Source: Tunturiibacter empetritectus (GTDB lineage: Bacteria > Acidobacteriota > Terriglobia > Terriglobales > Acidobacteriaceae). From it: a DNA stretch of 64,000 nucleotides. This document shows positions 50,897 through 59,568 of the stretch, in pieces. Position 1 is the first letter of the stretch; every line of letters starts with the position of its first letter. The stretch is from positions 1 through 64,000 of the forward strand of contig NZ_JACHDZ010000007.1 of the NCBI RefSeq assembly GCF_014201375.1, read 5' to 3'. Below the pieces are notes generated by a model. That model searched no databases. It had not been told where the DNA came from and was given only the letters and a program-made list of their open reading frames with translations. A program made the translations under genes and the position numbers.

Positions 50897-52012
50897 TTAC
50901 AGCCAATTGCAAAGTGTTGCGACGCGTTCGGCCCACTCGTCTTCTGTGGGGAGATGAGGCTGTGGGACGACGTGATGCTTGTCTTCGAGGATGCCTTCGA
51001 TCGCAGACTGGAGCGCCGGGGTCATGTTTTCTTCGCCTCCGGTGAAGACGGTTGCCCAGGGGGTGTCGAGCAGAATGTCGCTGACGCCCGATTCGCGGTG
51101 GAGCAGGACTGGGATGCCGCGGTGGAGCGATTCGATGGCGGGGATTCCGTAGCCTTGAACGGCGGGCATGAGGAAGAGGTGAGTCTGTGAGAAGAGTCGC
51201 TCGAGATCGTCGTCGGGGACGAAGCCGTGGAAGTGGATGCGGTCGCCGATGCCGAGGGTTTGAGCCATCTGGGTAAGGCTTGGGATGAGAGAGCCTTTGC
51301 CTGCGAGGTCGAGTCTCCAGTCGATGAGGGAAGAGAGCGGTTTTTCGTTGCGCTCCAGTTTGGCGAGGGCGCGGATGATCCAGTCGATGCGTTTGTTGGG
51401 TTCGATGCGGCAGACGGAGAACATTCGGAGCTGGTCGTTTACCGGGTGAGCGAGCTGGGCTGCGGGGCTGGTGACGAGGCCGCCCATGCGGGCGATCTTT
51501 GCGTCGATGTTGAAGTCCTTGCGGCATTCGCTGCGGAGGTACTCGCTGGTGACGATGGTGTTGCCGCCGGAGCGCAGGCCATAGCCGATGATGCGATTTG
51601 AGACGGCGATGCGCAGCTTTATGGGTGCGCGGCGGGTGTCCTGATCACCGAAGAGCGAGGGCGTGTCGTGCATAAGGGTGTGGAATCCGCGCTGTCCGGC
51701 TAGGGTTGCGTGAAGGGCCGGTTGATAGCCGGAGGCGAGCGGCTTGGGTGAGTTTGGGGGCTGCTGGTTGAAGTAGGTGCGGAGGGAGGCGACCTTGTGG
51801 CGTGCTCCGGGTGAGGGTTTGAGCTCGACGACCTGCAGGGGGTGGGTGGCGTATTGAGCGAGGTTGCAGCGGTCGAAGTAGGTGACGACGTGATTGGGCA
51901 GGTTGCGTTGATGGAGCCAGCGGGAGAGCGCGAGGACGCTGCGCTCTGAACCGCCGAACTGGTCGATCTCGGTGATGAGGATGGGGCGGGAGCCGCTCGA
52001 GGGTGTTTGCAT
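50897..52012 (-). CDS. Glycosyltransferase family 4-like protein
   Basis: The 371-residue protein has a GT-B layout. The N-terminal half has ITEIDQFGGSERSVLALSRW. The C-terminal half has FSVCRIEPNKRIDWIIRALA, RIHFHGFVPDDDLERLFSQT and LFLMPAVQGYGIPAIESLHR with the E-x7-E-like nucleotide-sugar-binding site (GYGIPAIE). It transfers a sugar from a nucleotide donor to an unknown acceptor. It is convergent with the BFN gene, and downstream of aroA on the same strand. Confidence 0.82.
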   Translation of the reverse strand: MQTPSSGSRPILITEIDQFGGSERSVLALSRWLHQRNLPNHVVTYFDRCNLAQYATHPLQVVELKPSPGARHKVASLRTYFNQQPPNSPKPLASGYQPALHATLAGQRGFHTLMHDTPSLFGDQDTRRAPIKLRIAVSNRIIGYGLRSGGNTIVTSEYLRSECRKDFNIDAKIARMGGLVTSPAAQLAHPVNDQLRMFSVCRIEPNKRIDWIIRALAKLERNEKPLSSLIDWRLDLAGKGSLIPSLTQMAQTLGIGDRIHFHGFVPDDDLERLFSQTHLFLMPAVQGYGIPAIESLHRGIPVLLHRESGVSDILLDTPWATVFTGGEENMTPALQSAIEGILEDKHHVVPQPHLPTEDEWAERVATLCNWL

Positions 52013-52068
52013 GGACCTGTTGGGAGATTGAAGTCAGCTTAGCAAATTGCAGTGTTGACGACGGCGGC

Positions 52069-53406
52069 TCAGCGTTGGCAGAGATTGTCGAGATGAGTGA
52101 AGAACTCTGGAAAACTGATGGCGGCGGATTCGGCTCCGTGAATTACGGTATCTCCGGTGGCGCGCAGGGCGGCGATGGAGAAGGCCATGGCAATGCGGTG
52201 ATCGGTGCCGGAGTCGATCTGTGCTCCGTGAAGGGGCTGGTTTCCGGGGATGACCAGGCCGTCCTCGTGCTCGGTGAGTTCTGCTCCCATGGCGCGGAGG
52301 TTTTTTGCAACCAGGGCGATGCGATCGGACTCTTTGACGCGGAGTTCTTTGGCGTCGCGGATGGTGATGCCGTCGTGGGTGTAGGGGGCGATGGCGGCGA
52401 GGACGGGGAGTTCGTCGATGATCTGAGCGGCGAGAGCTCCGCCGATGTGCATGCCGCGGAGGCCGTTGGGCGAGACGTTGACCTGAATGGTGCCGATGAG
52501 TTCGCCGTGGTGCTCTTCGACGTTGAGGACTTTGATCTTGCCGCCAAGTGCGGTGATGACGTCGAGTAGGGAGGCGCGGGTTGGGTTCATGCCGACGCTG
52601 TCGAGGATGAGGTTGGAGTCGGGGAAGAGGAGCGCGGCGCAGAGGAAGAAGGCCGCGGAGGAGATATCGCCGGGGATGGTGGCGTCGATTGCTTTCAGGG
52701 TTTGATGGCCGGGGATGCTTAGCTTTGTGACCTCTCCTCCTCGAGAGCTGGTGCGATTGAGGGTTGCCCCGAAGGCCTGGAGGGCGTGTTCGGAGTGGTC
52801 GCGGGTGCGAATGGATTCGGTGAGGCTGGTGGTGCCGTTGGCCTGGAGGCCGGCGAAGAGGACTGCGGTTTTGACCTGGGCGCTGGGGATTGGGGTGTCG
52901 AAGTCGATGGCGTGGAGTGGGCCGCCGTGAACGGTGATGGGGGCGTGGCCGTCTTTGTCTCCGGGATTTAGAGTGAGGTCGATCTTTGCGCCCATCTGGC
53001 CGAGCGGTTTGCGAATGCGCTCCATGGGACGGAGGCTGAGGGAGTGATCGCCGATGAGAGTGAAGGTGTGAGGATGAGGGGCGATGAGGCCGGCGAGCAT
53101 ACGCATAGTCGAGCCGGAGTTGCCGCAGTCGAGGGGTGCAGAGGGTTGCAGAAATTTTCCTGCGGTGCCGGTGATCTCGATGGTCTTGTCTTCTTTGTGG
53201 ACGATGGTTGCGCCGAGTGCCTCCATACAGGCGAGAGAGGAGTGGGGGTCGGCGCCGGTGGAGAAGTTGGAGAGGCGGGTGGTGCCTTCGGCGAGGCCGG
53301 CCAGCATGGCGTAGCGGTGGGAGATGGATTTGTCGCCCGGGAGGGTGAGAGAGCCCTTGAAGTTGCGCGCGGGACGAATGGTTTGCGTGTTGGAAGAGGA
53401 AGACAT
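52069..53406 (-). CDS. aroA: 3-phosphoshikimate 1-carboxyvinyltransferase (EPSP synthase)
   Basis: The 445-residue protein has the EPSP-synthase motifs LPGDKSISHRYAMLAGLAEG, DCGNSGSTMRMLAGLIAPHP and ITIRDAKELRVKESDRIALV plus DHRIAMAFSIAALRA. It joins phosphoenolpyruvate to shikimate-3-phosphate, the sixth step of the shikimate route. It is full length and alone among its pathway genes here. Confidence 0.95.
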   Translation of the reverse strand: MSSSSNTQTIRPARNFKGSLTLPGDKSISHRYAMLAGLAEGTTRLSNFSTGADPHSSLACMEALGATIVHKEDKTIEITGTAGKFLQPSAPLDCGNSGSTMRMLAGLIAPHPHTFTLIGDHSLSLRPMERIRKPLGQMGAKIDLTLNPGDKDGHAPITVHGGPLHAIDFDTPIPSAQVKTAVLFAGLQANGTTSLTESIRTRDHSEHALQAFGATLNRTSSRGGEVTKLSIPGHQTLKAIDATIPGDISSAAFFLCAALLFPDSNLILDSVGMNPTRASLLDVITALGGKIKVLNVEEHHGELIGTIQVNVSPNGLRGMHIGGALAAQIIDELPVLAAIAPYTHDGITIRDAKELRVKESDRIALVAKNLRAMGAELTEHEDGLVIPGNQPLHGAQIDSGTDHRIAMAFSIAALRATGDTVIHGAESAAISFPEFFTHLDNLCQR

Positions 53407-53611
53407 TGAGTTCTAGCTTACAATCCTTTGCGTGATTGCGAGAGCCGCGGAAGACGGCCAGAGTAGAAGAGTAGAGATGAGGGTGGTAGACGCCTGAAGA
53501 GACTGGGAAAGCCGGTGGGATATCGCTTACGCTCTTACTTCACATACCTCCAACGAGGAGATGTACTAGAGGCGTTCTCTGAGTTTTGTGCAAAATAAAG
53601 CGATTTAACGT

Positions 53612-53642
53612 ATCGCGGCGGGAGATGTACTTCCGCCGCGAT
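53612..53642 (-). terminator. GC-rich hairpin after the 561-residue secreted protein gene
   Basis: ATCGCGGCGG (53,612-53,621) pairs perfectly with CCGCCGCGAT (53,633-53,642). It lies 40 bases after the end of the minus-strand gene. The following sequence is AT-rich (ACGTTAAATCGCTTT) but not a clean T-run. Confidence 0.5.
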
Positions 53643-53681
53643 GCGTTGTGAGGTGGATGGGTGTTTTGGGGTGAAGTGCGA

Positions 53682-55367
53682 CTACCAGCGATCGTGATCC
53701 GTCCGTGTGCCAGGGGTGAAGGAGACGCCGCGGAGGACTTCGGCGAAGTCGGCTTTACGTACGATGGTGAACTTTTCCTTGGCGGCTTTGGTGGCGTCGG
53801 CGTTGGATAGATCATCGGTGACGGCTACGAGGCGGTTTGGATCGGCGCCCTGATCTCCGCTGCCGCTGACGGTGGAGGTGATGGCGTAGAGAGTAACTTT
53901 GCCGTCGTCGTTGACCCTGCCGGTAAGATTACGGACGCCGTCGGTGGCTGGCGACCAGGGAAGGCTGGTGGCGGAGTTGTTGCCGGTGGGGTATCGGTTG
54001 ACCGTGTAGGGGACGCCGAGTTCGAGGCCGGTCTGCAGGGTGTAGGCGCGGCTCCAGGACTTGGTGGAGGAGTTGAAGATCCACTTCTGGATGCCTGCAG
54101 TGGTCTGGGCGGCGGCGTGGGTGTAGAGGGTGGTGTCGCTAGCGAAGCCGTCGCCTTCGTCGGCTACATAGAGGGTGTCAGCGTTGGCGAACCAGATGCC
54201 GAAGGGAAAGGCGACTGGGTTGGCGGTCTTGGCCAATGCGGTGGGGAAGCCAGCGAGGATGCACATGTTGCTGGGCAGGCCAGCAGTTTGGAGCTTGGTT
54301 GGGTCGTACGCCAGGGGAGAGATGGGGAGCGTTGCTCCGACGGCGGGGACGCCTACACCGTTGGGGCAGGCGGTGCCGGTGGTGTCGACGAAGTAGACGG
54401 TGTTCACGCCGTTGCCGCCGCTGCCTTTGGTGTAGTAGAGGACGTTGTTGAAGACGGTGAGCCCGCGGAAGTTGTCGTCCTTGCCGATCTTGTCTGCCTT
54501 ATCGCCGAGCAGGGTGACGGAGAAGCTGGCGACAGGGGTGGGGGTGCCGGGAGTCTGGAAGCTCTCGAGGGCGTTGGCGGGATCGATGATCTGAGCGCCG
54601 GCGCCGAGGATAACGCCGTTGGGCTGGGGATTGCTGCCGTTGCCAGCGTTGCCGGAGGTGTAGAAGAAGTTGGCTCCGTTGGTGTTGTTGAAGATGGCGG
54701 CGCGGCCGTTGTTGCCGCTGTAGGCGTTGGTTTCGGTGAAGGTGAACTTGCCGGAGCGGTTGACGGTGGCGACGGCACGATAGTAGGCCACGCCGACGGG
54801 GTTGGTGGGATCGATGACGCCGGGGGTGTTGGAGTTGGAGACGTCGATGGTGTTGACGGGCGCGACGTAGTCGATGAAGGTGAGCAGCTTGCCGTCGGTG
54901 GAGAGGTTGAGGGCTTCTTCCGACTTCGAACTGAAGCTGGTGACGAGCTGGTTGCTCTCGGAGCGGATGTTGCGCTGGGAGCTGTTGGGGACCTCGAGGC
55001 TGTCGACGAGAAAGCCCCAGGGCGTGACCTGGTCGAGATAGACCTTGGAGGTGATGCCGAAACTGCCATCGGCGAGGACGTTATTGAAGACGTAGGGGAA
55101 GGTGCCGTCGTTGGTCGCGGCTACGCAGGGGGTGGTGGTGTTGGCGCAGTTTGGGGGGAGGAACGCGCCTACCTTTACGTTGTTGGGGTTGTTGTCGTAG
55201 ACGCTGCGAGAGACGACGAGATTCCCAGGGAAGAAGCGTATATGGTCGTCGTGGTCGCGGTCCTGCGCGCTGACGGGGATACCGACGAGAGTGGCCAGGG
55301 AAAGAGCTGCGGCTCCTTTGAGGAGCGGCTGCCAGGAACTTTTTGACTTCGGAAAGAAGGGTTGCAT
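53682..55367 (-). CDS. Large secreted protein, probable beta-propeller, function unknown
   Basis: A 561-residue protein with a signal peptide (LLKGAAALSLATLVGIPVSA). A His/Asp-rich stretch (QDRDHDDHIRF) follows, then repeats rich in Asn, Gly, Thr and Ser. FRGLTVFNNVLYYTKGSGGN, FGIWFANADTLYVADEGDGF and QKWIFNSSTKSWSRAYTLQT resemble blades of a beta-propeller. No catalytic motif is visible. The C-terminus has the reading RGVSFTPGTRTDHDRW. It is flanked by hairpins and is probably a single-gene unit. Confidence 0.7.
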   Translation of the reverse strand: MQPFFPKSKSSWQPLLKGAAALSLATLVGIPVSAQDRDHDDHIRFFPGNLVVSRSVYDNNPNNVKVGAFLPPNCANTTTPCVAATNDGTFPYVFNNVLADGSFGITSKVYLDQVTPWGFLVDSLEVPNSSQRNIRSESNQLVTSFSSKSEEALNLSTDGKLLTFIDYVAPVNTIDVSNSNTPGVIDPTNPVGVAYYRAVATVNRSGKFTFTETNAYSGNNGRAAIFNNTNGANFFYTSGNAGNGSNPQPNGVILGAGAQIIDPANALESFQTPGTPTPVASFSVTLLGDKADKIGKDDNFRGLTVFNNVLYYTKGSGGNGVNTVYFVDTTGTACPNGVGVPAVGATLPISPLAYDPTKLQTAGLPSNMCILAGFPTALAKTANPVAFPFGIWFANADTLYVADEGDGFASDTTLYTHAAAQTTAGIQKWIFNSSTKSWSRAYTLQTGLELGVPYTVNRYPTGNNSATSLPWSPATDGVRNLTGRVNDDGKVTLYAITSTVSGSGDQGADPNRLVAVTDDLSNADATKAAKEKFTIVRKADFAEVLRGVSFTPGTRTDHDRW

Positions 55368-55709
55368 TAGTGTCTCCGTGGTGTTGATTTTCGTGCTGAG
55401 TTACGGAGAGGACTCTATGCCGGCTATGTTAGGAACTGGTGAATCTTAAGTAAAGCTGAAGAAGGCTCAGACGAGGTGAGAATGGATAGTGAAGCGCATG
55501 GCTTCTGAGTGAACGAAAGTAGACTGGCCTGCGTAGGTTGTCTTGAGAGAGGCGCGAAGCATCCTATCAGCATTGAGACGGGATCTTATTTTCTACTGTG
55601 CGTGATGTTGGTGTCGACGTTACGGCGTGGTGTACGTCCATTGGAAGTGCTCCACAGACTTTGCGGGCGCTGTAAGTAGTTGGTGCAGGATAACGGAAAG
55701 GGATTGAAG
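55368..55709. other. Intergenic stretch between divergent genes, nothing recognised
   Basis: This is the shared promoter region for the secreted protein (minus) and the DUF2076 gene (plus). I do not see a clear -35/-10 pair or repeat. Confidence 0.4.
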
Positions 55710-56639
55710 ATGACTCCTCAGGAACAGGATATGATTGGCGGTCTGATCGACCGCATCCAGAAGACGCAGCTTGCAGAGAAAGATACGGACGCGGAACAGA
55801 TGCTGCAGCAGGGATTGGGACGCAACCCAGATGCACTATACATTTTGGCGCAGACGGTGCTGGTGCAGAAGTATGCGCTGGAGCAGGCGCAGACACAGCT
55901 GTCGCAGGCGAAGGCGCAGATCGAGCAGATGCAACAGCATCCGGAGCCGAAACATGCGACGAGTTTTTTGGGGAGTCTACTGGGGCGCAATGAGGAGCCG
56001 GCGCCACCCCCACCGCCACCACCACAGCAGGCTTATCTGCAGGGCGGGGGGCCGGCTTATCCACCGTATGCTCCGGTGGGAGGCGGGTATGGTGCCGCTC
56101 CTCAGTATGGGGCTCCGGTACAGTATGGTGCTGCTCCTCAGTATGGGGCTCCGTCGCAGTATGGGGCTCCGCAGGGGATGGGTGGAGGTGGGTTTATGCG
56201 GGGCGCTCTGCAGACGGCTGCTGGAGTTGCGGCAGGTGCGCTGGCGTTTCAGGGCGTGGAGTCGCTGATGCATGGGTTTGGGCATGAGGCTGGGTATGGC
56301 GGCAGTCAGGGACTGGGCGGCTTCGATGGTGGTCAGCGTCCGACCGAGGAGATCGTCAATAACTACTATGGCGATGATCGTGGAGGCGGAGGAGGACACG
56401 ATGTTTCGGCGGATGAGAGGTCGCTGGGGCAGCAGGAGGATCGGGACTTTGGGTCGCGTGGCGGTTCGGATACATCCTCAAACGATCGGGATTCTCTTTA
56501 TGGGTCCGATGACACAGGTGCTGGCGATGATGCTAGCTTCGACGATTCGGATAGTTCGAGTGATGATGCTTCGTTCGATGATAGCGGCAACTCTTGCGAT
56601 GATGGGTCGGGTGGTGGAGACGATAGTAACTTCGCCTAA
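55710..56639 (+). CDS. DUF2076-family protein with repeat-rich linker and acidic tail
   Basis: A 309-residue protein. Residues 1-75 (MTPQEQDMIGGLIDRIQKTQ, DALYILAQTVLVQKYALEQA) are the helical DUF2076 start. A Pro run and Tyr/Gly/Ala/Pro repeats (QYGAPVQYGAAPQYGAPSQY) make a flexible linker. GGGGFMRGALQTAAGVAAGA is a glycine-rich, membrane-active-like helix. The last ~80 residues are very rich in Asp, Ser and Gly. The role is unknown. I start at ATG 55710 with GGAAAGGGATTG upstream. A terminator follows. Confidence 0.75.
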   Translation: MTPQEQDMIGGLIDRIQKTQLAEKDTDAEQMLQQGLGRNPDALYILAQTVLVQKYALEQAQTQLSQAKAQIEQMQQHPEPKHATSFLGSLLGRNEEPAPPPPPPPQQAYLQGGGPAYPPYAPVGGGYGAAPQYGAPVQYGAAPQYGAPSQYGAPQGMGGGGFMRGALQTAAGVAAGALAFQGVESLMHGFGHEAGYGGSQGLGGFDGGQRPTEEIVNNYYGDDRGGGGGHDVSADERSLGQQEDRDFGSRGGSDTSSNDRDSLYGSDDTGAGDDASFDDSDSSSDDASFDDSGNSCDDGSGGGDDSNFA

Positions 56640-56662
56640 AGTGCATCTTGTTGAAGTGAGGA

Positions 56663-56694
56663 GAGGCCTGCTTGGTGCGGGCCTCTTTTCCTTT
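56663..56694 (+). terminator. Rho-independent terminator after the DUF2076 gene
   Basis: GAGGCCTGC (56,663-56,671) pairs with GCGGGCCTC (56,677-56,685) with one wobble, followed by TTTTCCTTT. Confidence 0.75.
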
Positions 56695-56706
56695 GTAGAT
56701 GCTGCT

Positions 56707-56761
56707 GTCCTGCCGGACGGGCCCACTTCGCGTGGGGCGGTCACTTCGTGACTTGTATACC
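56707..56761. repeat. 55-bp dispersed intergenic repeat, copy 2
   Basis: It matches the copy at 37,656-37,710 at 54 of 55 bases (T instead of G before the final TGTATACC). The same three small palindromes are kept, and the shared CTCCCGTTGGTCG follows. It lies between the DUF2076 terminator and the end of the convergent phosphatase gene. Confidence 0.9.
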
Positions 56762-56802
56762 GCTTCGCCCGGTGCTCCCGTTGGTCGCAAGGGAAGAGAT
56801 TT

Positions 56803-58845
56803 CTAGGTGCTTTGGCCGGTGGCTCGTAGGACCACTATGGTCTCGTCGTCGAAGTGGGCGGTGCCGGCCTGGAAGTCAGTGACCGCCTGGAGCACGGTGT
56901 CTACCGTGAACTGGGCCGTGGGTTGGTGCTGGGACTCGAGGAGTTGGGTGAGCCGTTCGTCGCCGAACATGTCGCCGGTGGCGTTGATGGCGTCGACGAT
57001 GCCGTCGGAGAAGAAGACGATGAGGTCGCCGGGGCGGGTGGAGAGGGTGAACTCTTCGTACTCGGCGTTGGGGAAGAGGCCGAGGGGGAAGCCTTCGGCT
57101 TGAATGGTGCGGACGGTGGGCGGCTTGCTGGTGTCGGAGTTGACGGCGACGAAGAGGGGTTGGACGGAGCCGGCGTTGGCGATCTGGAGGGTCTGGTTGT
57201 TGTCGTCCCAGACGGCCATGAGCATGGTGACGTATTGGGAGTCGAGCTTGCGCTCCTGCAGCTGGTCGTTGAGCGCGGTGAGCATAGCTGCGGGAGAGAG
57301 ATGCTGGGGCGCTAGGGAGCGGAGGATTCCGCTGACCAGGGCGGCGTAGAGTGCGGCGGGAGCTGCTTTGCCGCTGACGTCTCCTACGGCGATGGCGATG
57401 CGGCCGGAGCCGTAGTCGAGGTAGTCGAAGACATCGCCTCCGATGGAGCGGGCGGCGACGAAGCGGGAGGCGATCTCGGCGCGATCAAGCTTGGGCGGGT
57501 GCGAGGGCATGAGACGCAGCTGGACCTGGCGAGCCATGTCGAGGTCGCGCTCCATGCGCTGCTCCTCCTCGTGGATGCGCTGGTAGAGCTTGGCGTTGGC
57601 GATGCTGATGGCAACCTGTGAGGCGAGGGTGGAGAGGGTGCGCTGGTGATCGTCGTTGTAGTAGTTGACGCGGGTGTGTTCGAGGTCGAGGACGCCGATG
57701 ACCTCGCCTTTGTAGACGAGGGGAATGGCGAGTTCGGAGCGGACCTCGGGGTTGGCTTCGACGTAGCGTGGCTCTTTGCGGACGTCGGGCGCTAGGATGG
57801 GCTCGCGGAGCTGGGCGGAGGTACCGATGAGGCCTTCGCCGAGAGCGATGGTTCGTGCGCGGGTGACGCGTTCGCCGAAGCGGGAGGAGAAGCGATGCTC
57901 GAAGAGCTGGGTGCGGTCGTTCCACAGGAGGATGGTGAACATGTGGAAGTCGATGACGCGCTTGAGGAGCTGACCGATGCGTTCGAGGAGATCGTCGGGA
58001 TCGAGGATGCTGGTGATCTCGCGGGAGATTTCGTTGAGCACGGCGAGGGTTTGGGCCTGGCGGGAGACGCGGGTGTAGAGGCGGGCGTTCTCGATGGCGA
58101 TGGCCATGCGGGAGGCGACCAGCTCGAGCAGGCGCTGGTGCTCCATGGTGAAGTAGCCGATGGTCTCGGACTGTAGATCGAGGACGCCGATGACCTTGTT
58201 CTTGACTACGAGCGGGACGGCGAGCTCGGAGCGGACGTTGGGGTTCGCGTCGATGTAGTTCTCCTGCGTGGTGACGTCTTCGATGAGGAGGGATTTGCGT
58301 TGCAGTGCGGCCTGGCCGGCGACGCCGCGGCCGAGCTTGATGCGCATGCGCTCGACCTCGGAGGAGTGGCCGATCTGGAAGCGCATGCGGAGGTCGGAGG
58401 CGCGCTCGTTGATGAGGAGGATGGCGAAGATCTTGTAGTCGATGACGGCGCGGACGAGGTCGGCGACGCGGTGCATTAGGGTGTTGAGGTCGAGGGTGGT
58501 GTTGAGGGCGTCGGCAAGGTTGTGGAGGAACTCGACCTGGAGGGGCTCGACGCGAATTTTGGGGTCGGCGGCGTGGGGGTGGAAGAGTTGCTGGGTGGGC
58601 GGGCGGTAGTCCCCCTCGTAGGGGTGCTCGGGCGCGGGTGCTTCGGGAGCAGCGGGTGGCGTGGAACTCGGTTTGATGGGGGAAGGCATTCTGCTTTGCG
58701 TTGATATTACCGGGTGAGGTTGGGTTTGGGGAGTGCCTGATCGGGATTGCGGATCGGTGTGGACGAGCAGCCGGGGTTCTTCCGCTGGAGCCAGTGTGGG
58801 CGTCATATCTCGCGGCTCCTCTCCGGTTGTGATCGTGTGATTCAT
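56803..58845 (-). CDS. GAF-GAF-SpoIIE (PP2C-type) serine phosphatase
   Basis: A 680-residue signal protein. The first ~100 residues are Pro-rich and disordered. Two GAF domains follow (about 120-260 and 290-430; each has RSELAVPLVVKNKVIGVLDL or RSELAIPLVYKGEVIGVLDL). The rest is a SpoIIE phosphatase domain with GGDVFDYLDYGSGRIAIAVG, DVSGKAAPAALYAALVSGIL, FFSDGIVDAINATGDMFG and DDETIVVL, which hold the metal-binding Asp residues. Such proteins control sigma factors through anti-anti-sigma factors; no STAS gene is adjacent. Both GAF domains look complete. Confidence 0.88.
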   Translation of the reverse strand: MNHTITTGEEPRDMTPTLAPAEEPRLLVHTDPQSRSGTPQTQPHPVISTQSRMPSPIKPSSTPPAAPEAPAPEHPYEGDYRPPTQQLFHPHAADPKIRVEPLQVEFLHNLADALNTTLDLNTLMHRVADLVRAVIDYKIFAILLINERASDLRMRFQIGHSSEVERMRIKLGRGVAGQAALQRKSLLIEDVTTQENYIDANPNVRSELAVPLVVKNKVIGVLDLQSETIGYFTMEHQRLLELVASRMAIAIENARLYTRVSRQAQTLAVLNEISREITSILDPDDLLERIGQLLKRVIDFHMFTILLWNDRTQLFEHRFSSRFGERVTRARTIALGEGLIGTSAQLREPILAPDVRKEPRYVEANPEVRSELAIPLVYKGEVIGVLDLEHTRVNYYNDDHQRTLSTLASQVAISIANAKLYQRIHEEEQRMERDLDMARQVQLRLMPSHPPKLDRAEIASRFVAARSIGGDVFDYLDYGSGRIAIAVGDVSGKAAPAALYAALVSGILRSLAPQHLSPAAMLTALNDQLQERKLDSQYVTMLMAVWDDNNQTLQIANAGSVQPLFVAVNSDTSKPPTVRTIQAEGFPLGLFPNAEYEEFTLSTRPGDLIVFFSDGIVDAINATGDMFGDERLTQLLESQHQPTAQFTVDTVLQAVTDFQAGTAHFDDETIVVLRATGQST

Positions 58846-59568
58846 ACGCTCCTGGCACTCAGGGGGTACCCCCCCATATTATTGTCGTGTAAGTGGGTTA
58901 TTTTTGTTGCCTTTGCAAGGAGAGGCTACTCGCAAAAATAACATTGCAAAAGGTTTAGCTGCAGAATCCTCATTCCAAAGGGTTTGTAGTCTAATTCTCC
59001 TTTGACGGGTGTATAGCTGCTTAAACGAGACGACCCCGGTGACCGGGGTCGAAAATTTAAGTGCTATATCCATTATAGCGGAGGCGATAGAACTGGTACG
59101 CCACGTCTATGTTTTTGATTTTGAATGGGATTGGTCGTTCGGGGGCTTGACAGGGGACTGGTGGCTCTTCGCTGCGCTGTTCATGGTGAGGCTGGACCGC
59201 TTCGGTCGATTTTTGTGGGGAAGAGCGAAAACGATTGGAGTGTTTGGGTTGAAGGTTCGAACGGTATGGGTGGGTGGAAGGTGTCGGGATCCTTCACTCC
59301 GTCAGGATGACGGCGAAGAGCGGCAACGGCAAAAGCAACGACAACCACAACCGCAGATCCCCTTCGGGGATGACAACAAGAACGGCAACAACCAAAGACA
59401 AAATACAGGGGTCTCTCCACTGCGCGACGAACGATAAGGCTGTTCGTCGCTCCGGTCGAGATGACGCCTTTAAAGACGCCTCATCACTCACGCCCCATCA
59501 CTAGACGCCTCATCGCTAAACGTCCCGTCGCTAGGCGTCCCGTCTTTATGTGATAAGACGCGGTGGAT
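58846..59568. other. Non-coding stretch with composite intergenic element B and tandem repeats
   Basis: No gene is supported. It contains a hairpin (GACCCCGGTGACCGGGGTC, 59,032-59,050), ATTATA (59,072-59,077), TACGCCACGT (59,097-59,106), GGGGCTTGACAGG (59,142-59,154) and GGATCCTTC...AGGATGACG modules from 59,287. These match the order and spacing of the element in the gap at 28 kb. On the minus strand ATTATA reads TATAAT, a possible -10 element for the phosphatase gene downstream or for a short RNA. A 15-bp tandem repeat fills 59,476-59,549. Confidence 0.5.
59476..59549. repeat. 15-bp imperfect tandem repeat, five units
   Basis: Five consecutive units of about 15 bases: ACGCCTCATCACTC, ACGCCCCATCACTAG, ACGCCTCATCGCTAA, ACGTCCCGTCGCTAG and GCGTCCCGTCTTTAT. 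They lie in the gap before the 3' end of deoC. I do not see inverted repeats or a link to a known family. Confidence 0.75.

Noticed and set aside
54117-55346. 409-residue plus-strand frame over the secreted protein gene
   Set aside because: It is Val/Gly/Glu-rich and has no motif. The minus strand has a signal peptide and coherent beta-rich sequence.
59311-59460. Possible short plus-strand genes in the 59 kb gap
   Set aside because: The frames are Asn/Gln/Arg-rich translations of repeat modules and lack ribosome sites.
59476-59549. Possible CRISPR array
   Set aside because: The units are contiguous 15-mers without spacers, and no cas genes are near.
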